Assembly: GCA_015061865.1 (NCBI GenBank)
Contig: SUVU01000003.1
Span: forward strand, 1-45,461
From: Lentisphaerota bacterium
GTDB lineage: Bacteria; Verrucomicrobiota; Lentisphaeria; Victivallales; Victivallaceae
Length of the DNA stretch: 45,461 bases
Reading direction: 5' to 3'
Position 1 is the stretch's first letter. Each line of letters begins with the position of its first letter. The position numbers and the translations under genes were made by a program. Of the stretch, positions 7,042 to 17,400 are shown piece after piece. A model generated the notes under the pieces. That model was not told the origin of the DNA, searched no databases, and saw only the letters and a program-made list of their open reading frames with translations.

Positions 7042-8379
7042 ATGATGGCTGAAGATATAAAAAACAAAGCGTTGGCGTATCATGAAAATGGCAGACCGGG
7101 CAAAATTTCTGTGATTTCTACGAAGCCCTGCGAAACCGGTGAGGATTTGAGTTTGGCTTACACTCCCGGAGTGGCGCAGCCGTGTCTGGAAATCAAAGCG
7201 CAACCGGAAAATGTGTGGCGTTATACGACCAAAAACAATCTGGTTGCCGTGGTCAGCAATGGTACTGCGGTACTGGGATTGGGCAATATCGGGCCGGAAG
7301 CCGGGTTGCCGGTGATGGAAGGAAAAGCGGTGCTGTTCAAACATTTTGCCGATATTGATGCTGTTCCCCTCTGTCTGGGCAAAGTTTTCACTGAACAAAA
7401 CCGCACTGATGCGGATAAATTGATCGCCGCGGTTGAAACGCTGGAACCGACTTTCGGCGGTATAAATCTTGAGGATATTGCCGCTCCGGAATGTTTTACA
7501 GTGGAACGGGAGTTGAAAAAACGGATGAATATCCCGGTGTTTCACGACGATCAGCACGGTACGGCGATCATCTCGCTGGCGGCGATCATGAATGCTCTTA
7601 AGGTCGTCGGCAAAAAAATCGAAAATTGCCGTTTCGTGGTCAACGGTGCCGGTGCCGCAGGTTTGGCATGCAGCCGTTTTTATCTGACCGCCGGGGCGAA
7701 ATTGGAGAATATGATTCTCTGTGACATCAATGGAGTGCTGCACACCGGACGGACGGATTTGAGCAGTGAACAGCAGATGTTTGCCAAAGATACCCCGATG
7801 CGGACTCTGGCTGAAGCGATCAAAGGTGCGGATATATTTCTGGGCTTTTCTGCTCCGAATTGCGTGACTGCGGATATGGTTCGCTCCATGGGCAAAGATC
7901 CGATCGTTTTTGCGATGGCGAATCCGACCCCGGAAATTTTCCCGGATGTGGCTCTCGCTGCCGGGGCGGCATTGGTCGGTACCGGGCGCAGCGATTATCC
8001 CAACCAGATCAACAATGCTCTGGGTTTTCCGGGGATTTTCCGCGGCGCATTGGATGTGCGTGCCAAAGATATCAATGAGGAGATGAAATTGGCTGCCAGT
8101 GAAGCATTGGCTGAACTGGCGGCAATGGAGATTCCCGAAGACGTGAAAGCGGAATTGTGCAAAGCCTACCCGGCTGATGCTGCCCGGGGACTGTTTGACG
8201 GACCTGCCGGGATCAAAATGGAAATGATCATTCCCAAACCGTTTGATCCCCGGGTGGTGCCGCATGTTGCCAGAAAGGTCGCCGAAGCTGCCGTTAGTTC
8301 CGGAGTCGCTCAAGTGACGATTGATGATTTTGATGCTTATGAAGCAGAAGTGACCGCACGGCTGCGCAGTAACCGCTGA
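7042..8379 (+). CDS. NAD(P)-dependent malic enzyme, short bacterial form
   Basis: It catalyses oxidative decarboxylation of malate to pyruvate in the cytoplasm. Clear motifs are [12 protein letters not shown] (catalytic Tyr region), [17 protein letters not shown] (catalytic Lys), [11 protein letters not shown] and FHDDQHGTA (metal ligands), and [11 protein letters not shown] as the dinucleotide-binding loop. The 445 residues match the ME domain only; the phosphotransacetylase-like C-terminal domain of MaeB is absent. Two ATGs are adjacent (7042 and 7045), and AAGGTG upstream suits the second slightly better. With PEPCK and oxaloacetate decarboxylase elsewhere in the window it completes the C3/C4 node. 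Confidence 0.93.
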   Translation: MMAEDIKNKALAYHENGRPGKISVISTKPCETGEDLSLAYTPGVAQPCLEIKAQPENVWRYTTKNNLVAVVSNGTAVLGLGNIGPEAGLPVMEGKAVLFKHFADIDAVPLCLGKVFTEQNRTDADKLIAAVETLEPTFGGINLEDIAAPECFTVERELKKRMNIPVFHDDQHGTAIISLAAIMNALKVVGKKIENCRFVVNGAGAAGLACSRFYLTAGAKLENMILCDINGVLHTGRTDLSSEQQMFAKDTPMRTLAEAIKGADIFLGFSAPNCVTADMVRSMGKDPIVFAMANPTPEIFPDVALAAGAALVGTGRSDYPNQINNALGFPGIFRGALDVRAKDINEEMKLAASEALAELAAMEIPEDVKAELCKAYPADAARGLFDGPAGIKMEMIIPKPFDPRVVPHVARKVAEAAVSSGVAQVTIDDFDAYEAEVTARLRSNR

Positions 8380-8393
8380 CAGGAAATTTTGCT

Positions 8394-9686
8394 TTGATCG
8401 AACTGGAGAAAGAGCTGGCTCAAATCAAGTCCCAGAAAGCATTTCTGGTCGGATTTCAGGAGCGTGATGAGGATACTGCATTGATCGCAGGTCAACTTGA
8501 GGAGTTGGCTGATCTGGTGCGTAATTTGGATATTATCCCATTGGCCCCTGAGATCGTCAGGTTGCGCAACCATCAGGTGCGATACCGCTGCGGTACCGGC
8601 AAAGCTGAAGAAGTTGCCCAGCTGGTACAGGAAAGCGAAGCGGATGTATTGGTTTTTGATTCAGAATTAACTCCATCTCAACAGCGTAATTGGGAACGTT
8701 TGGCCAAGTGTCCGGTAGCAGGGCGTGAGGAGATCATTCTGGAAATTTTTGCATCCAGAGCGCAAACCAAAGAGGCTGTTTTACAAGTCGAACTGGCAAA
8801 AATGGAATATGCCCTGCCGCGCTTGAAACGGGCATGGACTCACTTTTCCCGGCAGCGTGGCGGCGGTGCCACCAACCGCGGCGAAGGGGAGGCGCAGTTG
8901 GAAACTGATCGCCGGCTGCTGAAAAGGAGAATTCAGCAGCTGCATGATGAGTTGGCTCTGGTGCGTAAACAGCGGGCTTCTCAGCGGAAGTCCCGGTTGC
9001 GCCGTCCGGTACTGCAGGGGGCGATCGTGGGGTATACCAACGTCGGCAAATCTTCGCTGCTGAATGCGTTGACCGGCGCAGATGTGCTGGTGAAAGATCA
9101 GTTATTCGCCACATTGGATCCAACGGCACGGAAAATTTTATTACCGGGAAATCTGGAAATGGTGTTGACAGATACTGTCGGTTTTGTCCGCAAGTTGCCG
9201 CACCAGCTGGTGGAGGCATTCAAATCAACTCTTGAAGAGGCGGTGTTGGCAGATATTCTGCTGTTGGTTTTGGACATATCCAGCGATACTGTCGATACTG
9301 AATGGGAAACCACGCTCGGAGTGTTGAAAGAGTTGGGCGCAGATGAAAAAAATATCCGGGTCGTATTCAATAAGTGCGACCGTTTGGATATGGAGCGTGA
9401 TGCAGTGAAACTTGCCAGGTTGCGGGGGATGTTTCCGGATGCAGTTTATCTCTCTGCCAAAAACAATACCGGACTGGATGAGTTGAAGCAGGTATTGGCA
9501 GATTTTGCCGGTAAGTCCAGGAATTTGCTGCGGGTGGTGATCCCGCCGCACCGGCATGATTTGATCGCATTGGCGCATGAGTGCGGCAATGTATATGAGG
9601 AAAATTATACGCCTGAAGGCATGGCGGAAATAGTATTGGCGATCGAGGAAAAATTTCAACACCGTTTCAAGGAGTTTTTGCAATGA
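8394..9686 (+). CDS. hflX: GTPase HflX, ribosome-associated
   Basis: HflX is a TRAFAC-class GTPase that binds 50S/70S ribosomes and rescues or splits stalled ribosomes. An N-terminal domain (about 1-200) contains the glycine-rich linker RGGGATNRGEGEAQLETDRR. The G domain starts near residue 212 with GYTNVGKSSLLNAL (G1), then FATLDPTAR (G2), DTVGFVRKLP (G3), NKCD (G4) and SAK (G5). The start codon appears to be TTG at 8394, with AGGAAA eight bases upstream, just after the malic enzyme stop. At 430 residues the length is normal. The stop overlaps the next gene's ATG by four bases. Confidence 0.93.
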   Translation: MIELEKELAQIKSQKAFLVGFQERDEDTALIAGQLEELADLVRNLDIIPLAPEIVRLRNHQVRYRCGTGKAEEVAQLVQESEADVLVFDSELTPSQQRNWERLAKCPVAGREEIILEIFASRAQTKEAVLQVELAKMEYALPRLKRAWTHFSRQRGGGATNRGEGEAQLETDRRLLKRRIQQLHDELALVRKQRASQRKSRLRRPVLQGAIVGYTNVGKSSLLNALTGADVLVKDQLFATLDPTARKILLPGNLEMVLTDTVGFVRKLPHQLVEAFKSTLEEAVLADILLLVLDISSDTVDTEWETTLGVLKELGADEKNIRVVFNKCDRLDMERDAVKLARLRGMFPDAVYLSAKNNTGLDELKQVLADFAGKSRNLLRVVIPPHRHDLIALAHECGNVYEENYTPEGMAEIVLAIEEKFQHRFKEFLQ

Positions 9687-12600
9687 ATATCCGATGTGTG
9701 TGTGTAGCGGTATTGCTGACCGCTTGTTTTTCTGCACTGGCGGCACCGTCGCCGTGGGATTCCTGGCGTTCCGGTTACACCTGTTTTGAGCAGGGGGAAT
9801 CTCTGCGTGAACGGGGACGATATTCTGAAGCTGTGGAAATGTTTGAGAAAGCCAAGCAGTGTTATCTGGATGTCAGATCCGCCCGTCCGGACTGGAATCA
9901 GCGGGTGATTTCTGACCGTTTGCGTGATTGTGAAGTGCAACTCCGGCAAATTCGCCGCTTGCTCGGAACAGATAATACTCCTGCCGGCGTGAATGTCGCA
10001 AATTTGGACAGTTCCGATAATCAGGTCAGAAAACCTGAACCTGAAACTCCGCAGAGTGATTCCGAGTCAAATGCTTTGAGCCGGGAGCTGTATCAGGTGA
10101 AAGCTGAATTGGAACAAACCAAAAAACAACTGCAGAAGCAGCGCAATTTCGAAACCGAAATGGCGGCATTGATGCGGGATCGCAGGGTCGCCGAAGAAAA
10201 ACTTGGTTTGTTGGAAAAACGTTACCGGGAATTGCAAAAAGAAAAAGGTTCATCCGGAGCCGATACAGCGAATTTGGAACAGCGCTTGGTGTTGGAGAAA
10301 ATGGAGTTGGAACGCTTTCGCAAACGTCTTGTCGCAGCGGAAAAACAATTGAGAGATACTCAGGAACAATTAAAAACGGCTCAACTTGGGCGCAGTGCTG
10401 CTGAAAAAAGCAAACAGTTGATCGAGGGCGAGTTGAAGCGTCGTGATATAGAGATTTCTCAATTGCAGGAGGATAAAAAACGCGCCGAGACCCGGGCTGA
10501 AAAAATGAGCCAATCCTCCAATATAACTCCGGCATTGAAAAAAGAACTGGAAGAGCTTGCGGTCGCATATCGTAATGTTCAGGGGGTGTTGGGACAGCGT
10601 GAACAGGAATTGCGGCAGGTGAAAAGTGATTTGCAACAGCAGCGCTCCGAAGCCAACGTGAGTGCAGTCGAGATCACAAATTTGAGAAATAGGAATCGGG
10701 AGCTGGAGGAGGATGTGAAACGTTTTTCTGAAAAATCTGTCGAGTTGGAAAAACGTTTGGAACGTCGCAACAGTGAAGATTTTCAGGCTGCTGCTGCTGC
10801 CAAAGAAACCCGGGAAAAGTTGGAAAAAGAAAATTTAAGTTTGCAAAAAGAGTTGATCTCATTGCGTGGCAATCTGGATGCCAAAAATGCCGCAGTGACT
10901 CAGGCTGACCGCAAAATAAAATCACTGTCATCCGAGTTGATTTCAGTGCGTGCGGCGGCTTTGAAAAATGAAGCCGCTGTGAAAAAATTGACGGTGGAAA
11001 ATGCCAATTTGCAGCACGTAAAAGCGCAAAACGAAAAAATGAAGCGGGATTTTCAGGCTTTGGCAGCGGAAAACCGCGAAAACAAAATTTTGGCAGAGGC
11101 CGCCAAGCCCCGGGAAGCGGAATTGGAACGGGCAAAATTGATGCTGTTGGAAATGGATCGTTTGAAACGTGATCTTGCCAAAGAACAGCGTCTGAATTCA
11201 GAGTTGAAAGAGGCATACGGACGCAGCCAAAATGAAATGCGTTCTCTGCGGGAGCGCTCCGCTGAATTTGATGCCGCCCGCCGTAAATTGATCGAACTTG
11301 ATGCTGCCGCAAAAGAGATCAGCCGTTTGCAGGAGGTCGAAAAAGAGTTGAATAAAATCCGGGGCAGGGAAGCTGAACTGGCGCAGATAAAAATTCGCAT
11401 GGGCGAATTGAATTCTCAACTCCGGGAGCGTGATGCCGTGATCTCAGATTGCCGGAAAATAATTGACGGTCAGAAAAAACAGCTGGACGAATTGACCGGA
11501 GCCCAAGCAGAGGTATCACGTTTAAGTCGCAGTAATGAGGAGTTCAAAGCGATGATCGCCAATCAGAACTCTGAACTTGACCGTTTGAATACTGCGCTGA
11601 AAAAAACGGGAAAAAATACCGGTTCCAATGTGGATAAACTTGAATTGGAGCGTTATCGCAAACTTGCCGGACAAATCGGTCCTTTGACCGACCGGTTGCG
11701 TAAAATTCAGCTGGATGCTGCGGAAAAAGAAAAAAGATTCAATTCGCAAATAGAGAATTTGAGACGTTCTGAAGCGCGTGTCAAACAAGATTTGCTGCTG
11801 CGGGAAAAAGAACTTGGCGATCTTAAAAAAATCAATTCGGAATTGGCAGATTACCGCAAAAATTCAGCGGTGGCGCTGCGTGATAAAGTAGATTCATCCC
11901 GCCTGGCACGACTGGATAGAGAGGTGACTGCGCTTAATAAACTTAATGCCGAAATCGCCGCAGAGAGGGATAAATTACAGACCGAACTGGAACGGCTCCG
12001 CAAGGGCGAAAATGCCGATTCGGAAGCTGAAAAAATGATTCCGGCAGTTGCTCCGGAACAGGCGGCATCCAATGGCATGATCGCTGAAAAAGAGGGAAAA
12101 ATCGAACTGGCGATATGGAACTATCAACAGGCTTTGGCAGGGGATGAAAATTTGTCGGCAGTTCATTTGCGTTTGGGAATGCTGCTGATGCGCCGCAATA
12201 ATTACAATGCGGCAGTTCCGCATTTGAGCCGGGCTTTTGCAGCTTATCCGGAGAATGTCGATGTGGCATTGACTTTGGCGAAAAGTTATTTGGCATTAAA
12301 GCGTTATGGCAATGCCCAGAGCGTGGTGGAACCGCTGTTGACCAGACATGGCAATAATGCCAAAGTCCAGATGACTGCGGCGCTGATTGATGCCGGCAGC
12401 GGCAATATGGTCAGAGCAGAGGAACGGTTGCAGACGGCACTGCGTTTGGAACCGCAAAATGTGGATATTTATCTGGCGTTGGCAAAACTTTTGACCGCAT
12501 CTGTCACAGACCGGCTCGGTGAAGCGGCGTTGGCGTATGAAACTGCTCGCCGCTTGGGGGGGGATCCGGAACCGTTTTTGGAAAATAAATTAGGTAAACT

Positions 12601-13006
12601 GCTGGATCATCGCCGGGAGTTGGTGCGCTTTATGAGCAGTGCCGCCAGAGAAGCTGAATTGGGTAAAGATTGGCGTTCGGCAGAGTGGTACTACAAAAAA
12701 ATCATTGCCGAAAAACATCCTGAATATGTGCCGTTTCTGGCTTTCGCCCAGTGGAAATCCGGCAATGTTGCCGGAGCTAAAGAAACTTTGGAGTTTCATA
12801 AACCCAGCCGGCTCGGGATGGTAGTGACTGCGATGATGGCATTGGATGAAAAAGATGAAACCGCCGCACTGCGGGCTGCTCAACAGAGTACCGGCGCAAA
12901 AATCCCGACCGAATGGGTGGGGATGAATCTGGAATTGGAACGGCTGAAAAAAGAGTGGTTCAATTCTTCTGCGGCAAAACTGCTTTTGCGGGGAATTACC
13001 CGTTGA
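9683..13006 (+). CDS. Large exported coiled-coil protein with C-terminal TPR domain
   Basis: The protein has 1107 residues. The N-terminus is a signal sequence (hydrophobic residues 5-21); cleavage could be at ALAA/P by signal peptidase I, or at Cys15 in LTAC if it is a lipoprotein. A helical segment with TPR character follows (residues 33-65). Residues about 115-790 are almost continuous heptad-rich coiled coil full of Lys, Glu and Leu. Residues about 795-1090 form tetratricopeptide repeats (IWNYQQALAGDENLSAVHLRLG, ALRLEPQNVDIYLALAKLL). It resembles structural or scaffold proteins of the envelope; no enzyme motif is seen. A run of eight G at 12556-12563 leaves the frame intact. The 3' end overlaps the convergent amidohydrolase by 11 bases. 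Confidence 0.85.
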   Translation: MNIRCVCVAVLLTACFSALAAPSPWDSWRSGYTCFEQGESLRERGRYSEAVEMFEKAKQCYLDVRSARPDWNQRVISDRLRDCEVQLRQIRRLLGTDNTPAGVNVANLDSSDNQVRKPEPETPQSDSESNALSRELYQVKAELEQTKKQLQKQRNFETEMAALMRDRRVAEEKLGLLEKRYRELQKEKGSSGADTANLEQRLVLEKMELERFRKRLVAAEKQLRDTQEQLKTAQLGRSAAEKSKQLIEGELKRRDIEISQLQEDKKRAETRAEKMSQSSNITPALKKELEELAVAYRNVQGVLGQREQELRQVKSDLQQQRSEANVSAVEITNLRNRNRELEEDVKRFSEKSVELEKRLERRNSEDFQAAAAAKETREKLEKENLSLQKELISLRGNLDAKNAAVTQADRKIKSLSSELISVRAAALKNEAAVKKLTVENANLQHVKAQNEKMKRDFQALAAENRENKILAEAAKPREAELERAKLMLLEMDRLKRDLAKEQRLNSELKEAYGRSQNEMRSLRERSAEFDAARRKLIELDAAAKEISRLQEVEKELNKIRGREAELAQIKIRMGELNSQLRERDAVISDCRKIIDGQKKQLDELTGAQAEVSRLSRSNEEFKAMIANQNSELDRLNTALKKTGKNTGSNVDKLELERYRKLAGQIGPLTDRLRKIQLDAAEKEKRFNSQIENLRRSEARVKQDLLLREKELGDLKKINSELADYRKNSAVALRDKVDSSRLARLDREVTALNKLNAEIAAERDKLQTELERLRKGENADSEAEKMIPAVAPEQAASNGMIAEKEGKIELAIWNYQQALAGDENLSAVHLRLGMLLMRRNNYNAAVPHLSRAFAAYPENVDVALTLAKSYLALKRYGNAQSVVEPLLTRHGNNAKVQMTAALIDAGSGNMVRAEERLQTALRLEPQNVDIYLALAKLLTASVTDRLGEAALAYETARRLGGDPEPFLENKLGKLLDHRRELVRFMSSAAREAELGKDWRSAEWYYKKIIAEKHPEYVPFLAFAQWKSGNVAGAKETLEFHKPSRLGMVVTAMMALDEKDETAALRAAQQSTGAKIPTEWVGMNLELERLKKEWFNSSAAKLLLRGITR

Positions 13007-14498
13007 CCATGCCATTGACAACGGTCATTAAAATTCCATCTGCCGGACGGCATACCGAAGTGAAATCTGCTTTGGAATCAATCGTTTCCGGATCAAAAAC
13101 GGTCAGGTCGGCATGATTTCCGGGACGCAGTTTGCCGCTTGCCGGCAGCCGGAAAAATTCTGCCGGCAGTGCCGTCATGCGTCTGACCGCCTGGCCGATC
13201 TGGCAGTTGGAATCCAGTAATTTGCGCATGAATTTTGCCGCACTGCCAAATGATCTGGGATGAGCGTTGGTATGAACTGAATCCAGGGACAACGCATAGC
13301 CATCACTGCCGCACATGCAAAAATCCAATGCCATGATCCGCTGTAAATTACTTTCTGACATTCCGGCGGCACTGATAGTGGCACAGGTCGCATCTGCGGC
13401 AAGGATTTTGATACAGTTTTCCGCCGGATCGCCGGGAATTTCGTGAAAATGTTTGCCCAGAAACGGTAGAAATTCACTGTTTCTTGCTCCGGTCAGTCGC
13501 AAGCGCTGCCAATCCTGCGGAGTTTTTTGCGCCCGCAAAATTCCGGTCAGGTGGTCGCGGACAGATTCATCTTTCAATTCTGCGGTGATTGCGGCATCCC
13601 GCATGGTATCGTACGGCGGCGGCAAAATCACGCTCAGCATGGTTTGACTTTCCAGATATGGATAGCGATCCAAATGAATATCCAGTCCGGCGTGGCGGTA
13701 GCGGTTGATAAGTTCCAGTGCCGCATCCAGTTTGTGCCAGTTTTCCGGGCGTGCGGTTTTGAAGTGACTTATCAATACCCGCTTCAATCCTGCTTCGACG
13801 GCACATTCAAATGTTTCGGTCAGGCTTTCGAGCAATTCGCCTCCTTCACTGCGTAAATGAGTGGCATATACCCGGTCATTGGCTGCCAATATCTGCATCA
13901 GCGAGATGATCTCTGCCGGATCGGAGAAACACCCCGGCACATACAGCAAGCCGGTAGACATGCCAAGCGCTCCGGTGTCCAAAGAACTTTGCAGCAGAGT
14001 TTTCATTGCGGTAATTTCGTCAACATCAAGGCGCTCTTTTTCATATCCGGCAATTGCGGCACGGAGGGTGTTGTGACCGCATAACGAATACACCCGGAGT
14101 CCGGCTTGACGCTCTTTGAGCAGCTGCTGATATTCCGGCAATGTCGACCAGCTTAAGGCGGTGTGATAGTTTTGATATAATTCGCTTAAATGTTTCCGGT
14201 TGCATCCGGTGACCGGAAATGCAGATAAACCGCAGTTGCCGATGATTTCAGTCGTAAATCCCTGCAACCGTTTGCTTGTCGCATCAGGAGCATCAAGCAG
14301 GGATAATTCAGAATGACCGTGACAATCAATAAATCCCGGAGCAATGATCCCGTTTTTGACCGTGATGGTACGGTCGGCGGCAGAACTGCCGGAAATATCC
14401 TTTTCCACAGCTATGATTTTATCGTTTTCGATCAGAACCGCCTGCCGGGACGGTTCTGATATGCCGTCACAGACAAAACCTTTAAATAGGATTTTCAT
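12996..14498 (-). CDS. D-aminoacylase / N-acyl-D-amino-acid deacylase family amidohydrolase
   Basis: A 500-residue metal-dependent amidohydrolase (urease-like TIM barrel). The N-terminal beta sandwich is followed by PGFIDCHGHSE (His60, His62) and GNCG with Cys89, the metal-ligand cysteine typical of D-aminoacylases. Later YATHLRSEGG and LISHFKTA contain the barrel histidines, and the C-terminal AGKLRPGNHADLTVFD-like region closes the sandwich. Family members remove the acyl group from N-acyl-D-amino acids; dihydroorotase-like or N-acyl-glutamate activities also occur, so the substrate is not certain. The ATG overlaps the debranching enzyme stop by four bases, so it is the last gene of a three-gene minus-strand operon. 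Confidence 0.85.
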   Translation of the reverse strand: MKILFKGFVCDGISEPSRQAVLIENDKIIAVEKDISGSSAADRTITVKNGIIAPGFIDCHGHSELSLLDAPDATSKRLQGFTTEIIGNCGLSAFPVTGCNRKHLSELYQNYHTALSWSTLPEYQQLLKERQAGLRVYSLCGHNTLRAAIAGYEKERLDVDEITAMKTLLQSSLDTGALGMSTGLLYVPGCFSDPAEIISLMQILAANDRVYATHLRSEGGELLESLTETFECAVEAGLKRVLISHFKTARPENWHKLDAALELINRYRHAGLDIHLDRYPYLESQTMLSVILPPPYDTMRDAAITAELKDESVRDHLTGILRAQKTPQDWQRLRLTGARNSEFLPFLGKHFHEIPGDPAENCIKILAADATCATISAAGMSESNLQRIMALDFCMCGSDGYALSLDSVHTNAHPRSFGSAAKFMRKLLDSNCQIGQAVRRMTALPAEFFRLPASGKLRPGNHADLTVFDPETIDSKADFTSVCRPADGILMTVVNGMVNG

Positions 14499-17400
14499 TT
14501 TTGCTCAAGTATTTTTGCTACCCGGTAAAATTCAGATATACTCCACGCTTGAGCCAGACAGCCGCCGGGGCGGTGCGGGGCATCACCGTCCAGAACTTCG
14601 GGCATTTCACCGATTACTCCGTTTTCCAAATGGTCAACGCACGAGTAAAGCAGGGCCTTCGCCCGGAGCTTGCTGGATTGACCGCCCAGAAGGTAAAGTG
14701 CTTCGCAATAAGCCGGGAACGGCCAGCACCACGCAGTACCGTTGTGATATGCCATTTTGCGGGAAGTATCTTCCGGCCCCCGGTAGAATCCCTGATACGG
14801 ATGTCGCGGATCATTCAATATATTACCGTGCAATGATACCGGCAGCTGGTAGGTGACATCGGCATCATCCAGTGTCCGTATCGCTCCGGGGATCAGCAAT
14901 TTTTCTGCTTCACGCAGGATCTGCATGGTTTTCTGACGGTCGGTCACCGCCCGCATCGTTATCAGCAGCAGCATATTGCAGCGCAAATGGTCGTCGGCGA
15001 TCGCTTGTGCCGCCGCTACTCCGCCGGCGCAATGCAGGCAGTCGGAAATTTTGCCGTTTTGGAAAAACAGTTCGGCGATACTGGTTTTGACCTGTTGCGC
15101 CAGTTCATTTTTGCCCAGAAATTCCAATGATGCCAGCCACAAAGCCTGGATTTCCACCGGATAGCCTTCGCGCGGAGTCCCGGCAGGATAGTTGGTGTCC
15201 ATCCAGCTGAAATGCGAGGGGCTGAAAATCAAACCGCTTGCCGGATCCATTTTTATCCCGTTGGCAGTGCCGCAACGGTAGTTGTCCACAATGGAATCCA
15301 ATACTTCGTGCATCGTTCTGCCGCCGCAATCAGTCTCCATAAATTTGGTGTCGCCGCTGGCTTCGATGTAATCTCTTACGGCAACGATCAAATACAGCGG
15401 GGCATCGGACGTATCCCGGTTGGAGTCATTGCCGCCGCAAATCATGTTGGGGATGGTACCGCCTTTTTCAAATGCGGCAAACCGCTGCAGGATCTGGGCG
15501 CATTTCCGGTGAAACTCCGGAAATTTGCACAACCCTCGCAATACGATCAGAGTATCTCTGCCCCAATCCATAAACCACGGATAACCGGCGATAACAGTGC
15601 TTAAACCGTCCCGCTTTACCACAAAGCGGCTCAAGGCATCCCCGGCAAGTATTTCCGGTTTTATTTCAGTCGGGAAGTTTATTGCCGGGTAATGTGCCCC
15701 TGAAAAATCTCCGGCTCCGGCAGTGAGTACCGCTTCTTCACCGGGAGCAAGCTGCACGGTGAAATAACCGGGGCTGAAAAGATCATTTTTATCACTCATG
15801 CCATAGTACCGTTCCTGGGGCAGATCAGTCATGTAGCGCCATTCCGGGGCACGGAAAAATTTGCCGCCGTGCAGCTGCATTTTCAATGCACAATCGTTGG
15901 GGCAGAATGAAAATCCGTCCGGAATTTCGGTGATCGCATCCCGGAAACGGTGTTCAGCTCCATCACATGCCCGGACAGTGGTATGATTGACTCGGTCTTC
16001 AACATCCGGACGCAAAATCAGTTTGGCAGGCATCGAGCGGTCGCCGACGTTGCCTTCGCGCCGGAAGCGCAGTTCCACCGCATTGCGGTCAAGTGCCATT
16101 CTGAATTCTACGGTGACCGGCAGGTTGCCGCCCAGCCCGTCCGGAACCAGAAATTGCCATCGTGCCCGGTTGCCGGGGTGGGCGCAGTAACTTTCCAGCG
16201 TTGCCGCCGTGAGTTCCTGCGAAAATTCGTTGATGACCAGCCACGCCCGGCAGGCAGTGAACATCACCCGGCGGTCAACCGGATAATCAGGATTGACATT
16301 TGCTGCCAGCAGCGCATCGTATTTGCCGGTAATAACGCCCCATTGGGCGCTGAACATGGCGTAGCCGCCGGAATTATTGGCACCGAAAACATAATGGTTG
16401 GCGGCATCGGAATATTTGCCCGCCAGCTTTACCATCCGCTTATCCGGTTCTGCCAACTGCATAATAGTACTTTCCCGGTGTTCAGCGATACCATGGGCAA
16501 AAGAGCAGAATTTCAAAGTCAGCATCCGGGGACGGTTTGCGGTATTTTCCGGAATATGAAGCAGAGCGAACTCACCGGTGCCGTCGCAGTACGGCAAACT
16601 GGTTTCCCGGACGAGGGTTTTGCCGTCGCAGAATACTCCGGCGATAAAGTTCGCCGGACTTTTCAGCAGCAAAACATCCCCCGGTGGGAGCATTACCACC
16701 CGTCCGGTGTCGTGCGGATATTCCCAAGTCGTGACCGGAGGCGGGGTTATGCCGGTGACTTCAGCAACAAATGCTTCGGGATCAAGCAGTAACTTTTTTC
16801 CGTCAGCTGCCGCGGCCTGTTTCAAGCCGCCAAAGTGGATCGCCGTGCGCTGTGCCATCGCCTGACTTTGCATATCCAGCACTGCCGGAGGATAAGCCGC
16901 CGTATCGGCAGGCAGGACGAAATCATCAAAGCTGACACACAATCCTTCGCCGGGGACCAGCTGCACGCTCTGCAAATCACCGTGTGAGATCAGAGTTACC
17001 TTTCTGCCGGAGAGCAAATCCGTGCCGGAGGTGAATTTCGTGGCGCTGAAATTGACCATTGCCGGAGCTTCACAATCAAGATTGAGCAGTACCAGCAATT
17101 CCGGGATGTTGTCTCCGTAACGGCGGGCAGCGATGACATTGCCGCCGCCGTGCTGGATCAGAGAGATTTTTGCACCGGAACCGAATGCCGGATGATATGC
17201 CATCAGAGTATTTAATTTTCCAATCAGACCGCACAAATTATCCGCCGCACCGAAATTTAATCCGCCGCAGCCGTGAACATCTATTTTTTCGGCGGCAAAA
17301 AATTCTGCGCCGTTGGCAAAGCCGAATGCACCGTTGCGGGAGAGCAGGGCGTTGACCAGAAAACGCAGTTTCGCATATACTTTGCCTTTTTTTGCTAAAC

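Noticed and set aside
12556-12563. Run of eight G as a phase-variation or frameshift site in the coiled-coil gene
   Set aside because: The frame continues through the run into TPR sequence, and a single run is weak evidence for phase variation.
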